Assembly (NCBI GenBank): GCA_028671895.1 | Contig: CM053794.1 | Location: 43,292,501-43,356,500 of the forward strand | Reading direction: 5' to 3' | Length of the DNA: 64,000 nucleotides | Source of the DNA: Oenanthe sinensis | Taxonomy: Eukaryota > Streptophyta > Magnoliopsida > Apiales > Apiaceae | Shown: in pieces, positions 37,577-49,959 of the stretch | How positions within the stretch are numbered: position 1 is the stretch's first letter | Layout of the letters: the number at the start of each line of letters is the position of its first letter | Made by a program: the position numbers and the translations under genes | Notes under the pieces: generated by a model | Seen by the model: the letters and a program-made list of their open reading frames with translations, nothing else | Told to the model about the DNA's origin: nothing | Database searches by the model: none

Positions 37577-39669
37577 TGTAATAACCCCGATTTTTGTGAT
37601 TTAATTTATTATAAATACTTTGGCTTTAATTGTAAATAATTGTTTTATTGTTTATTATATGGTGTTTCACTTGTTAAGATATTTGTTTTAAGTTGAGAAT
37701 GTTTTAATATTGAAAATAGGTAAATATTATAATAATATTAATAATTAGAAATAGTAATTATGGAGTGGTTAATAATTAGGATTGTAACTGACATGTAACT
37801 ACACACTATATTATATGAAACCCATAGAGAATAGACACAAGAAGCACAGAAGGGTAAACTCAAAAGAGAAAGAAAGGAGATGTGAAGATGAGATTGTGGA
37901 TCAATTTATTGAACACACTCTTTGTATCGGTAATCACACACTTGTGTATGTATGTATGTATTTATATATGTATGTATGTGTTTGTATGTATATGATAATA
38001 TGTATAAGTAATCCATTATACGTTAATAGATTGATTGATATCAAAATCTTATTTGTGGTATAATCTATGTATATATGATTTCGTATGAGTCTCTACATAA
38101 TTTTGTATAAATCTTTACCTGAGTTATTATTCTGAATTGTATGGATATATATTATATATAGATAATTTTGATTATCCGATTTGGTTAATCGTTTTAGTTC
38201 TTATATCGTCGTATTTATGTTGTGTAGTGGTTTGTGTCTTTATTGAGTTCTTGTATAATTCATATTTAATTCGTTATTTGTCGGATTTTGGTGATTTTAT
38301 TGTACTTGAAAAGATATTTCAATTATCTACAACTTTTATTCTTTGAGTTTTCTGAAATTCGGCATTTAAGTATGACAAAATCTGCCTTTTTTAAATGTAT
38401 CCGTGTTAAAATGAGTAACTGTGTCAAAACTTTGAAAATTTATAGTAAATTTATTCTTTATCCAAAAATTATGAGTGATATCATTTTGAAAAGGTATTTT
38501 CAAACTCTACATTTTTCGTTTACACCGTGTTAACAAATTCTGTGATATTGAGATTCAAAATATCAAAATACAGGTCTGAGTGTGGGCTGATTATGCTCTC
38601 GCAGCCCGTATTTATTTATTTTCTGTATGCTCTGCTTCTCCGTTTTTGATGAGACTTACCATTTTGGAAAGCTATCGGAAATTTCTACAACTTTCATATT
38701 TTGAACTTTTCAGAATTTGTAATTTACTTGTTGTAAATTATTGTTTTCCGATCTAGTCTAGCTTATGAATTGTTGTAATGTATATGATTATTGTTGTTAT
38801 TATTATATTTGTTAGAGGTTGTAGTATTAGTATTTGCAACATTGTCGAGTTGTTTGGTGACTAATTCTGTATCTAACTATAGAGTAATACCTAAGGTCTC
38901 TCTGTGATTTTATTTTTAGGGTACAACATCGAGATCGAGGTAAGTGACTTTTCGTTGCTTGCTAATATTATTAAATTTGTTTTTGTTTGATTCAGTTATA
39001 TTATTTTCGAAATATATGATTGATTTGATTATCGAAAATAGAAAAGACCTTCAGAAATCCCCCGTTTTAGTTGCATATCGAATCATATAACCCGGTCACT
39101 AGGATAGTGTGACATATAGAACTAGTTTACGTACGTTCCGGAACACATCGATACCTTATCAAGATTCGGTTTCACTTGATAAAGGACGTAAACTGGTCCC
39201 CATAGAACCATCGAATTATAGAAGCGTGTCATTGCTATAGTGTGGACGTGATTTAGAACTGTGAGAATAAAATTAGTTGCATCGTTTAGATTCCGTTATC
39301 GATTAAAGTTTTAAAATTGTTTTCGAAAGTATATTATTTTGAGCCGTCAAACGATAGTTACTTGCTGGATTTTGCCGCTCATTGTTTTTAACATATTTCA
39401 GGTTATTAAGCTTTGAATTGAATAATGATGCGAGTCTTGCAGATTTTCGTGCTACTTGATTTATGACAACTATTGAATAAGACATATCTGTTTAAAAGAA
39501 TTTCGTATGTGTCGGTTTTTGAATATGTGGAGCTGCGATTCTGAATTATTATCGTTTCAATTAGCATATTTGAGTTTTAGTTTATTATTGTTTGGATTTA
39601 TTGAATAAATACTTGGTTATTATATTTGAATATTGATTTAATATCCTGAAAAGGGGTCCTGATATTACA
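37577..39669 (+). mobile_element. Solo LTR of a gypsy-type retrotransposon
   Basis: The unit begins TGTAATAACCCC and ends GGGTCCTGATATTACA, with the TG...CA ends of a plant LTR about 2.1 kb long. Flanking 5-mers are TATAA (37572-37576) and CATAA (39670-39674), a duplication with one mismatch. There is no adjacent polypurine tract or internal domain, so it looks like a solo LTR left by unequal recombination. Open frames inside are short and not coding. Confidence 0.7.
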
Positions 39670-39873
39670 CATAAGCTAAATTCTAGAAATATCACAGTTG
39701 AATAAATTTAATAATCATATGCTAAAATTTAAAATTTGAATAAATGGATGATATATCGTATCCCAGTTGCATGTGGACATAATATCATACATAAAGCAAT
39801 GGGAAGTATCAAGTATGCAACAACAAAAAAAGGAAGTAGAAGGTAAATCGTTAATAAATATTCCCATTATCCC

Positions 39874-40600
39874 TTTTTTTTGACGAACAAATAGCAATTT
39901 TCATTAAATAGAACAGAACACAGTCGGGACAAACCCCCAACCGCCGATACAACCAGGTTGGAAAACAAATAACATACTAAAAACAATTAGCTGATTTGTT
40001 TCCTGATCGTTTAACACATAGAATTTAAAAATTCTTGAAACTAAGAACAAAATCGAAGACATCTCAAACGATCCAAATTGCACCAACATCCTTGAAAGCA
40101 GCAATATCACAATTGACTTTATCACATAAAAACTATTGTTAGACCAGTGTTCAGAAATCCCAATTGCATAAACTGAGGTGGGAGGAGCGGCACCCCGGCT
40201 ATCTACATGCCGGATACCAGCTATAGACATGCCGAAAGTGGAAACCCTCAAAGGATGAACCATCTTTGGTTGTGAAAGGTGAACTCTTGCAATAATCACC
40301 ACCGCCTCGGCTTCGATGCGGGCTTTCCAGATCCCAAAAACATCAACAAAATCATTCTCAAAATATCCACCACCGAATAAACACAACTAAACAAAAACAT
40401 AACAGAACACCTCAAAAGGAGAGACAAACAAACACTCCAAAAGGAGAGACACACAACCACCCAAAAAATTGGGTTTTATTTAAGGAAAATCAATGAAGGG
40501 GAAATTGTAGGAGAATGAAAGAGGCGGCTAGAACCCTAGATCTGAAAACGGGGGTCGACTCTCATAGAACCCTAGATCTGAAAACGGGGGTCGACTCTCA
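39874..40600 (-). mobile_element. 5'-truncated LINE-like retroelement fragment
   Basis: Read on the minus strand, the unit ends TTAATGAAAATTGCTATTTG followed by an A-rich tail (the T run at 39874-39881), a signature of plant LINE 3' ends. Upstream an open frame of 160 codons (39904-40386) contains ARVHLSQPKMVHPLRVSTF; I do not recognise a domain in it. No reverse transcriptase is present. The 5' end carries a tandem duplication of about 36 bp (GAACCCTAGATCTGAAAACG and following) at about 40529-40600. It is most likely a truncated LINE copy; a retroposed host sequence is an alternative. Confidence 0.55.
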
Positions 40601-41000
40601 TATCTATCATAATTAAGCGTGTTTGGCTCCTCACAAATTCCGGAAATAAATCCTTATTTTCAGAGAAAGTAGGTATGCATGTACTTTTTCTGAAAATAAG
40701 TAACTTATTTTTTATTTTGAAAATAATATTTGGTTTTAAAATTCTAAAACAAATATTGATCTTTAAAAAAAATGAAAATATGTAAAAAAGAAAATGAAAT
40801 AATTAACTTATTTTAAGTTTAAGGAACCCAAACGGCGACAATATATCAACTAATAACAACACTGTGGATCGAAATGCTTAAAGGTTCGAGTAGAATACAT
40901 AAAATAAATACCTAGGCGACTAATTAATTAGCAGGTACTAATTGCCTGGGAAAATGCTAATCATAAACTTATAGTATCAAAATATGCATGCAGGTAATGT

Positions 41001-42856
41001 CTAAAGAAACTTATGAAGAACAGTCTTAACAAGATAATCGGAGATGATACGACTTGTTTTCTGAGTAGGATGAAAGGCATCCCAGAACACATATTTGTCT
41101 GCATCTTCACAGGACAGTGCTCTAAATCTTGAACACGCATAACCCATCTCGAACATTCCCGTGGCACAACATGCTGTTTGAGCTTCTTCAAATCCTGTAA
41201 TTGAGTAACATGATGATATCGTGTTTAGGTCCCCCATGTAGTTGTTAATGTGTGTGTGTGGTTGGGGACGCGCGGCTTATGTACCTTAGGATATATACTA
41301 CTGTTTAATTCAGTTAATAAGAGCAAATCAAATGCTAATGTTAAAATAGATGTAGCTATTGCTATAATATAAAATTAAAAAGTATATTTTGGTGCTAAAA
41401 TAGATTTCATACTCCAATGAATGATTTTAAAATAGAACCAATAGATGTAAAATTAAGTAATTTTTCAACCAACAATATAAAGTATAGCATTGAATTTGCT
41501 AAAATAGGTATTTTTATATTCATTTCCCACATATTTCCCACTTGCATGACTATGTGGCAATTATAGTTACATCTATATTTGGTTCTAAATATAAAACCAA
41601 GTATATCATTTTTCTATTTTAGCACATCCTATAGCATTGCATTGAACTGCTATCTTCTATAATTGATGTTATATTATAGAAATAGCACCTTCAATAACAT
41701 TGTATTGGACTTACTCTAATAACCCATTAAGTTCAAATACTAAACCAGCTAATGTTAGCCATCGAAACAATGTCAATCATTTGTTAATATTTCTACGTTT
41801 ATATATATTAAAAATTGTAATGTTATCACCGTCTAATTAGAAAAGAGAAAGAAAATCATGCAGTAAGAAAATGAGCAAAGAATGAAGTGTTTACCATATG
41901 AGGACGGCTTCTTAAGCAATTCGAAGAAAACATCGTAAGGATTTGAAAACACCACTTGGACCCCTTTGAGTTCCTTGTTCAGCTTAGTTACCAAACCACT
42001 CAACTTACTATTGAAACTTAATGCCAACATGTTGTAACTCTCTAAGCATTCATATCCATTAAACAGATGTGTTGTTCTTTCTAGTGGCATGCATTCCATA
42101 GGAGGTAGTCCAACTGATATTTTACGTGCTCCTAGTTTGTACAAGTCTGTAACAAACTTTTTGGCGATTCCAATGAGAAATACTTGATATTGATTGACAG
42201 TAAATTGATTTCTCCGGTCAGGCATTGTGTAGTAATTCTCTAGGAAATCGTTTGTTCCTAAGCTCATCAGGTACAATGCTTCCTTTATTATTATCTTTGC
42301 CTTGGCTTCACCAAGGTAGGCTCTCAGTTTCCTTTGGTACTCCTTGTAGTATTCAAGCTCCCTAGACAAAGATATCACAGTCTGCCAAAAATAGTGCCTT
42401 TAATACATGCATGTACTACATAACTTGTCACAAAAATATCACTATATATATGCATTATATTGTTAATTAGTTTCAAGAGCTTACCAGGACATCAGAAGTT
42501 GCATTGTCATAACCGCTTCCCGCAGAAGCAAAGGTAACTCCAACAGAAAAATCTGATATATTGTACATGGGATCAAGGTAAGCTGGCACAGTAGGTCGGA
42601 GGCCAAAAGCTTCAGAGATGAAATCAGTCGGAACCCTGCCATTTGAGAATCTCCCTGTTGGTATTCCACCAGGAAAATCGCGACCATAAGGCACAAAATT
42701 GCTTCTTGCAATTGTTGGAATCTGATTGTTGTTTCCAGCATCAACGGACGAGTCTCCAAATACTATAACTGCAGGAACTTTGGCTTCACCTTTACTCATT
42801 AGCATTAGAAGCTTATAGAAGATCATAAGTAGCCATACTTTATGCATGAACACCAT
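41001..42856 (-). CDS. GDSL esterase/lipase (At2g04570 type), downstream copy
   Basis: A secreted SGNH-fold lipase/esterase. Exons 42485-42856, 41895-42381 and 41001-41194 join in phase to give 350 aa, the family's normal length. I start at 42856 (MVFMHK), which gives a hydrophobic signal peptide of about 25 residues; an in-frame upstream ATG at 42952 would put a polar stretch in front of it. Block I is FGDSSVDAGNN with nucleophile S36. Block III is GTND with G166 and N168. Block V is DAFHPTQKT with D325 and H328. The loop usually written GGLPPMGCLPLERT is GLPPMECMPLERT here, one Gly shorter and with Gly to Glu. It is a tandem duplicate of the gene 1.4 kb upstream, with the same intron positions and phases. 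The substrate is unknown. Confidence 0.92.
41321..41716. mobile_element. MITE between a GDSL exon 3 and exon 2 (in intron)
   Basis: The left end GAGCAAATCAAATGCTAATG and the inverted right end GAGTAAGTCCAATACAATG are related inverted repeats of the GAGCAAGTCCAATGC type. Both are flanked by TAATAA (41315-41320 and 41717-41722). The 396-bp body is non-coding. It sits inside the 700-bp second intron of the downstream GDSL gene and explains why that intron is longer than in the sister gene. The superfamily is not certain from the ends. Confidence 0.7.
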
Positions 42857-44213
42857 TTTCTTCTTCTCACGGATAAACCACGAAAATATGTATGTTTGTG
42901 TCAAAATATGTTTACCTATAAATAGATATTCTTGAGTTCTATGAAATTTCATTTTTTAGTACATAATAATAATTGTTTGTGGGGAGTTCTAATTAATAGC
43001 AACCAAATGCAGTGCTTGCTTGTCCTTAGCAAAAATAAAAATAAAATGCAGTGGTTGTACTAGCTAGTGACAATACATAGTTTAAGATATGGTTAGCTAG
43101 CTCGATTGTCTACTGAATGGTACATTACATTATGTACGTACCTTTGTGAAATAATAACCCCGACATAATCTTTCAAGAGTCAAGAGCAGCAACTAATCGA
43201 TGTTGCTTTTGCGTTTTGGTAGTTGGATATATACATATTTGCTCTGTTATTTTACGTTATTGTTTTCTTGACAGCGTGTTTTGATCTTATACCTATAAAT
43301 TATAAATGCATTAGAGTTTTTGACAGGTTAGCAGAGGGTAGAAACCATTCGAGTCCGTGTAATTTAACCACAAAAGAGTGATGAATTAAAAATGAGCATT
43401 ATCACTAAACTATCGATGAAGTATCAACCATATGATAGATTATGTTTTGGTGTAATGGTGATTATGGTGTGTCCTAACCTAACTCCTAACACTAATTCCT
43501 TTTTTGTTTTAGTATATATACATGCTAAGATAAAAAATAGTAAAAATCAGAGCTAATTAATACATAGTATTAATTCTGCAGATTAAGACATTTAAAATGG
43601 ACGAACATAGTTTACGGAAGATCTATATTCTTAATAATGTAAAGAATAATACAAGCCGGAGAGTCCCATGAAATAAGTCTCTTGAACAAGTTGAACTCCA
43701 CACGATTGCCAACACTTTATGTTTGACTTATTGTTTGTGGTAGTTATATAAAAATATGAAATGGGTCAGGATACTTTATAATGATCGGTTTTTCTACCGT
43801 ATACTCATGATCACGTACTAACAATTACGCACATGATAACTCTGTATTTAAGATAGTTTTTTGGTACCTAATATTTTTAATTAAAATAAGTCATATATTA
43901 TATCACATCATTTAAGAAAAAAAATTGTGATTATTTTTGGGGTAGATAGCATTCTTCCAACTTCAAACGTTTGTAATTAATATATCATCTATGAATTACA
44001 GTATGACTTTGGCCTCATATATATTTGTTCGATTAATAGATTATAGAACCATACACTCCTCATATTGAATAGAAAAGTCATGCAGCAATCTACATTCAAT
44101 AGTTTTCGAAAAAGAAAACACAATACTTGCAATAACAATTTAACAGAAATAAGCAAGAGTACTTATGGTACATGATATATATTTCTAGTACTATTATGAA
44201 ATATTCATTCGAA
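42857..44213. other. Spacer between the tandem GDSL genes
   Basis: This spacer holds the promoter of the downstream GDSL gene and the 3' end of the upstream one. No additional coding sequence or repeat with clear ends was recognised. Confidence 0.55.
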
Positions 44214-45704
44214 TCACAAAAATTCATGGAGAGCATTCTTCACTACATAATCGGAGATAATTTTGTTTGTTTTCTGGCTCGGATGAAAAGAATCCCAAAA
44301 TACATATTTATCTGCATCAGTGCATGTAAATGGATTTAGCCTGTCACACATATAGCTCATCTCAAATAATCCTGATGAACAACATGCAACTGATGCAACT
44401 TCAAACCCTGCAATATATAATACACACATATCAATATCAATATCCAATTGATCACAATTTGATTCGAGCTTACTATAAATAAACTTGCACGAATCAAAAT
44501 GGTAGGAAATACCGCGAAAAATGGAAATGAAGAATGGAAATATAAATTACCAAATGAAGAAGGTTTATGGACAATTTGTTTCAGAATGAAGTATGGATTA
44601 GATAAGACCACTTTGATACCAGAAAGCTCCTGATTTAGATTTTTCACCAGACCACTTAACTTGGAATTGAAATTCAAAGCCACGCTGTTGTAATTTTCGT
44701 TACATTCACCGCCATCTCCTCTGAAATAACCCTCAGTTCTCTCCAATGGCAAACAACCCATCGGAGGAAGCCCACCTAGAGATATCTTTCGAGCTCCAAG
44801 CCCGTATAGTTCTTTTATAAACTTCCCTGCAATTCCACTCAAATAATCTTGGTATTTGTCAACAGTGAATTGATTTCTTCTGTCAGGCATAGTATAATAG
44901 TTTTCAAGAAAGTCATTTGTTCCCAAGCTTAGTAGATAAAGAGCTTCACTTGTAACTTGATTTGCTTTTGCATCACCAACATGAGCTTTAAGTTTGCTCT
45001 GATACTCTTTGTAGTACTCCAATTCTTTCCAGAAAGGTATCACAGACTGCAAAAACAATTAAAAAATAAATAATGCCAGTTAATTTCTGGTGTCATACTT
45101 TAATGCAGGCGTTAGGCTATAGCAGAGTAACATACTAACATGCATATTAATTTGTGAGTTATAAATGTAACAACTTTTGCAAGATCAAACATTTGATAGA
45201 TACAGTAAGTAATGAGTACTGTATAGAGTAAAAGACAATTCAATGAATTGAGCTAGCATGGTCCTATTGATATTTCCAAAAGACAATGAATGTAACATTA
45301 AGGCTCATAAAATTAAATGTACAAGTTGAATGACTTACAAGAACATCAGATGTAGCACTGTCATAGCCTGTACCAGCAGAAGCAAAATTAACTCCATCTA
45401 CAAAATCAGAAATGTTGTACATTGGATCCAAATAGGCTGGCACAAAAGGCCTGAGACCGAAAGCCTCCGATATAAAATCAGGAGGAATCCGGCCATTACA
45501 GAACCTTCCTGTTGGTTGACCGCCATAAAAATCACGGCCATAAGGCTGAAAATTACTCTTGAGAAGAGTTGAAATTTGGTTATTGTTACCGGAATCAACA
45601 GATGAGTCTCCGAACACAATGACTGCCGGAACTTTAGCTCTAGCACAGGGGAGTAGAGTGAGGATTATGTGACTAAGTAAAAGAAACAATATTGGTTTAT
45701 GCAT
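44214..45704 (-). CDS. GDSL esterase/lipase (At2g04570 type), upstream copy
   Basis: The protein is a 351-aa secreted GDSL lipase from exons 45339-45704, 44551-45046 and 44214-44407, matching its neighbour's gene structure. A signal peptide covers about residues 1-23 (MHKPILFLLLSHIILTLLPC start). Block I FGDSSVDSGNN carries nucleophile S34, the GTNDFLENYY block follows, and the conserved GGLPPMGCLPLERT is intact. DSFHPSQKT gives D326 and H329 of the triad. The CC pair after the second intron (VACCSSG) and CTDADKYVFWD are family landmarks. Of the two copies this one is closer to the family consensus. Members of this group are apoplastic enzymes; the substrate cannot be predicted. Confidence 0.93.
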
Positions 45705-46373
45705 GGTTGCAATATGTTTTTTTAGGCTGTTGCAGAAAGCTAATGGTAGAGTAAGGAGGAGGATGAGAGTTTATAGTAGTGGGAATGTGGATTAATCTCA
45801 TCAGTTGGAGCGAAGTTCGTTGGAAGCTATTAATGACTAGTAAAATTTCACTTGGATTTTTTTTTGTATTTCAGGTGAAATAAACTATCTGTATATCTAT
45901 GCATTTATAGTTATGCTATAATGTTAATTAATCTGCACCGAATTTGAGATGAGAAGATTTGTTTTTAGTACTGTAGTCAGTTTATAGAGCCAGCATAGTG
46001 TTGGCGTTGGTGATAGCTAGTAACAATAAAATTATGTGTATATTTGTTTTTGAACTGCATATTAAACGAGAAAATTGTATAAACTAAATGAGCGTGTCGG
46101 GTTGGACGGCCAACTTCAAATAAGATTCATTACTCCAATTGCAAACAAACAACTTTAATTAATCAGTCTTTAACATATTTTATGGACAATGACGGAATCA
46201 GAATTCTAAATAATTATGTGAGGTTGAAATTTTTATTTATACAATTTTTCTTGATTTTTCGATATTAGCAGGAACGTAAAATTTATATAAATTTTTAAGG
46301 ACGAAATCAGACCTATAACAATAATAATAATAAAAATCGCTAATATTTTTAATTCAGCATGGTTAAGCACTTA
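45705..46373. other. Upstream region of the GDSL pair
   Basis: AT-rich region presumed to hold the GDSL promoter. A short ATA microsatellite is at 46317-46332. Nothing else was recognised. Confidence 0.45.
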
Positions 46374-46703
46374 GGTTGTGTTCACTGGGTGAGAATGGAA
46401 TGAAAAAGGAATAGAATGAAAAATTATAAACAAATTTTATGTAGAAAGAATAATATATGAGTAAATTGTGAATAAATACGTGAGAATTTAAATTTGTTAT
46501 GATGAGAATTGTAAGGAAAATGGTGATAAAATGGAATGGAGCATTCCTTTCAAAACATGTGAGTTAGAATTCTAATTCAAATAGTTTGGAATGAAATCAA
46601 AAAAAGAATGAAAATTATAAACATTTTCTCTAATCTCACCCTAATAATAGTATAAATTTCATTTAATTCTCTCCTCATTCTATTCCATCAAGTGAACGCA
46701 GCC
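46374..46703. mobile_element. PIF/Harbinger-type MITE
   Basis: The left end GGTTGTGTTCACTGGGTGAG and the inverted right end GGCTGCGTTCACTTGATGGA are matching terminal repeats. TTA duplications flank the unit at 46371-46373 and 46704-46706, the 3-bp target typical of Harbinger/Tourist elements. The 330-bp interior repeats GAATGGAATGAAA-type sequence and is non-coding. Confidence 0.8.
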
Positions 46704-46770
46704 TTAATATTTCCGTCGCGGGATGGCTCAATGTTGGATTACAAGGGATATGGATTTGGAGTATCATATA

Positions 46771-47024
46771 CTCTCTCCGTCCCAAATTAACTGTCTTGTT
46801 TAATTTTTCTATAGTTAAATTAATCAAAGTTTGACTGAAAATTACATATAATATATAATTAAAAAAATTATAAAAAATATATCATTGAAAAGTATATTAA
46901 TTTATTTTAAAATATATTTTTCAATTTTTTTATATCATAAAAGGATAATTTTTAATCAAAATTAAGTTAAATTAACCAAAAAAAAGTCAAATAAGATGTA
47001 CTCGTTATTTTGTGACCGAGGGAG
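46771..47024. mobile_element. Stowaway-like MITE
   Basis: The left end CTCTCTCCGTCCCAAATTAA and the inverted right end CTCCCTCGGTCACAAAATAA are inverted repeats with the CTCCCTCCGTC signature of Stowaway elements. TA flanks both ends. The right terminal 24 bp are duplicated immediately downstream (47025-47053). Confidence 0.8.
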
Positions 47025-47053
47025 TATGTTATTTTGTGACTGTGAGGGAGTAT

Positions 47054-49440
47054 GTGATGTGCCATTAGAGATTTTGTGTTTGGGAGAGGGGTTGCCATGA
47101 TCTAATTCATTAATTAGCTTTTTACATACAGTATTTTAAACAGTAATTAATGTGTGATTAATGCGATATATAATGTGAATTAAAACCATTAGGTGGTGTA
47201 TTTAATGTCCATGTATTACAGTAAGTTTCATCGAGGCGTTCTTCTGGATGGTTTGAAAAATGGGGGAAAGAAAAACGCATGTTTGGTGACATTATAAATG
47301 AATGAATGTTTTGTTCCTAAAAATATTTGATGTTATGGCATTACATTTGTTGCTGGAAACTCCCTCAACTACTAATTTGCTAGTAGCTTTAAATTTTGGA
47401 CCTGCTTGAAAATTTAGTTGAACTATACTTATGGTGGTCTGAAAATTTCAAAGAGAAGGCAACTTCCTCAATTTAAGACCCTCTATTCTACTACTCCAGT
47501 AGATTGCTGACAAGACTCTCTTGGCACACTGATCATGGCTATATGCTTACATTGGTTATGTTGTCAGTTTGTATGAGATTTGATAATATTAGGATTATCA
47601 ACATATTTTAATTTTACATCATACTTAATTTTTCATTTGATTTTTTAGCGTTAACATTTTTACAAATGAAGAACCACCTACTAAATTTATTACAGTATAA
47701 ATCTTAAGCTCAAATTTTTTGATACTGTTAACATCATGAATCTGTTTATTTTATCCAATAAATAATTTACAAATTATTATTATTTATTTATAAGTTGCTT
47801 ATCATGAAATTTAAGCGGATCCTATATTTATTATGCTATTTTTACGAGTAACTTTTTGCTATTTCATGAATAAAATGTTAATTATATAAAAGGTCCAAAT
47901 AATCATCAACATATATGTTATATTTACACGTACAATTAAAATCACAGGCTCACCAAATTTTGTGTGCCTTCATATATAATATAGCTATGGACCAGGGGGC
48001 CTGTAACTGTGCTATCAAACAATAGCCTTTTACTCATGTCTCAATCTACATAATATTTATATATCATGTTGATCGGGACAGAAGGCCATAAGAAAAGGAT
48101 AGATTGTATTTTCAGATACTATCTCGCAATTAAGCAATTAGCAAGTCACGTTCAATTTAATACACGCCGAAATTCTTAGTCATCATCCCGCATAATTTAA
48201 GATGTTTCAAATAAATTTTAAATCTCTATCGGTGTCTCCCCAAAAGAATAAATAATTCAACTGTCTCAGATTTTCTAATTTCTAATAAAAGCAATCTTAA
48301 ACTTTTATTATTTTTGTGATATACTATCAGATATTATATTTTAATAAAATGATTTTTCGTTTTTTCTTTGACAAAAAAAATCTTAAACTTTGATCTATAA
48401 ATATAGATCAAAATTACATTGTATTTATTCATTTGTTGTGGTTATTGATGACATATGATAATATTATTTTCTTAGTCATAGATTCGAATCTTACGGTAGG
48501 AGAATGTGTGATTATGTCATCCTAAACCAGAAAATGTCGCACTTCTAGTTCACATGATTTGCAGGCTATTACGTGATCTTGTGAGTTTACCCGGTACGCA
48601 TCTAAAAAGGATAGCGAATGCGGATTCCCAAAGAAACATATGATAATATTAATGAGTTTCTTCAAGCTTGAATTAATTAAATTTAAGTAAATATGCAAAC
48701 CCATTCTAATAAGCTCAACTGACTAATTCCAGTAGTCATTGAATTAAAAAAAATTGAAGCACCAGAAACTGTTTCTAATTTTGTCCAAATTAATTTAATT
48801 AAATAGGATCTATAATGAATTTTCTGGGCTGGAGTTTCCCACTCCGAATTCAGACATTTGGACCAATCCGTTGAAAGCCCATAAAAACAAGAATCGGTCC
48901 GGTTAGTAAGAGGCCATGGCCATCATCAGCTCCGCGTTTCTTCGTGGATGTGAAAAAATTCTAAAATACTCTTAAAAAACACGAATAGAATTATTTGAAT
49001 TTACATCAAAAATCTAATATTAATCTTATTTGTGGAAAAAAGTGTGAATAAATAGTTGTATTAATCGTTTATCAGGACTTCATATGAATTGTTTTATACA
49101 TTAAAAATATAAAATAAAAAGAGGTAATCATAAAAATTCAAAAACACGTTGTTCCTATTTCTCGATCTTTCATTATTAAAAAGGGAGTGAGATTATTGTT
49201 CCTAAAGCCAATAAATTAAGAAGTTAAGATAATGTTACTTAAGTAACATATTTTTAAGTGTGTTAAATTATGTCTCAAACCAATTTAAAGTTACTATCAA
49301 ATTGGCAAATCGCCATTGCATACATCTGGTTAACATAAAATGACCAGCTCAACCCAATAATAATGCCACTCAAATCTCTCAGCCACAACTATCCCTCAAA
49401 TTCGCAAGTATCATCCATTTTAACCTCAGTTGCATTTGCC
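47054..49440. other. Gene-poor AT-rich region
   Basis: No gene was recognised. At 48466-48660 a block with AGATTCGAATCTTACGG and GAGTTTACCCGGTACGCAT resembles a widespread plant interspersed repeat, possibly SINE- or LINE-related, but its ends are not clear. Confidence 0.5.
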
Positions 49441-49458
49441 TACCTATCCTCATCTGTC

Positions 49459-49476
49459 AATATATATATAAACACA
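49459..49476 (+). promoter_or_regulatory. TATA box of the small secreted peptide gene
   Basis: AATATATATATAAACACA lies about 140 bases before the ATG at 49611, a spacing that fits a plant TATA box with a leader of roughly 110 nt. Confidence 0.5.
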
Positions 49477-49610
49477 AGATAGTATACTTGTACGTACCAT
49501 ACAATTATTTAAACCAATTAACAAGTATATATATAATATACCTACATATAAAACTCGTACATTAATTTATAGTATAATCATTTACATAAAATATTGTACA
49601 CGTTTTAACA

Positions 49611-49838
49611 ATGGCTAGCTTGAATCACCGCGGATTAGCTCTCTTTTGCCTGGTTGCGCTCTTGGTTTCTGCACTGTCAACGCGACAAATCAATGCCGGG
49701 GCTAATGAGCCAATGGTGGATGCCCATAGCAATCGGGGTGATGACGATCCCAATGATGATAACAATCCGGGTAGCGACGGAGGGTTCGAAGACGAGAGGG
49801 GAAAATTGGGAGGAGATGTGCGTGTTCGTGGACATTAA
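49611..49838 (+). CDS. Small secreted acidic peptide, family unknown
   Basis: A single-exon frame of 75 aa starts with a clear signal peptide (MASLNHRGLALFCLVALLVS, cleavage likely near residue 29 after INAG). The mature part is acidic and Asp/Asn/Gly rich (GDDDPNDDNNPGSDGG) and ends in the basic-flanked GDVRVRGH. It has no cysteines, so it is not a defensin-like peptide. A short leader-plus-variable-plus-C-terminal-motif layout is typical of processed plant peptide hormones, but I cannot match it to CLE, CEP, PSK, PSY, RGF or IDA. A TATA box precedes it and AATAAAATAAAAT follows about 110 bases after the stop. The gene is probable on these grounds; the function is unknown. Confidence 0.65.
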   Translation: MASLNHRGLALFCLVALLVSALSTRQINAGANEPMVDAHSNRGDDDPNDDNNPGSDGGFEDERGKLGGDVRVRGH

Positions 49839-49959
49839 TAGTACATGCATACAATGTTCTTCATTTTATTTGTTGGCTTTCGGGGTTCAATGTTAGTAAG
49901 AAATACATGAAACTTTCATCTATATATGTGGTGTGTCATAAACTGTATTAATAAAATAA

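Noticed and set aside
42857..42952. Upstream ATG for the downstream GDSL lipase
   Set aside because: It would put about 32 polar residues before the signal peptide, unlike the sister gene and the family.
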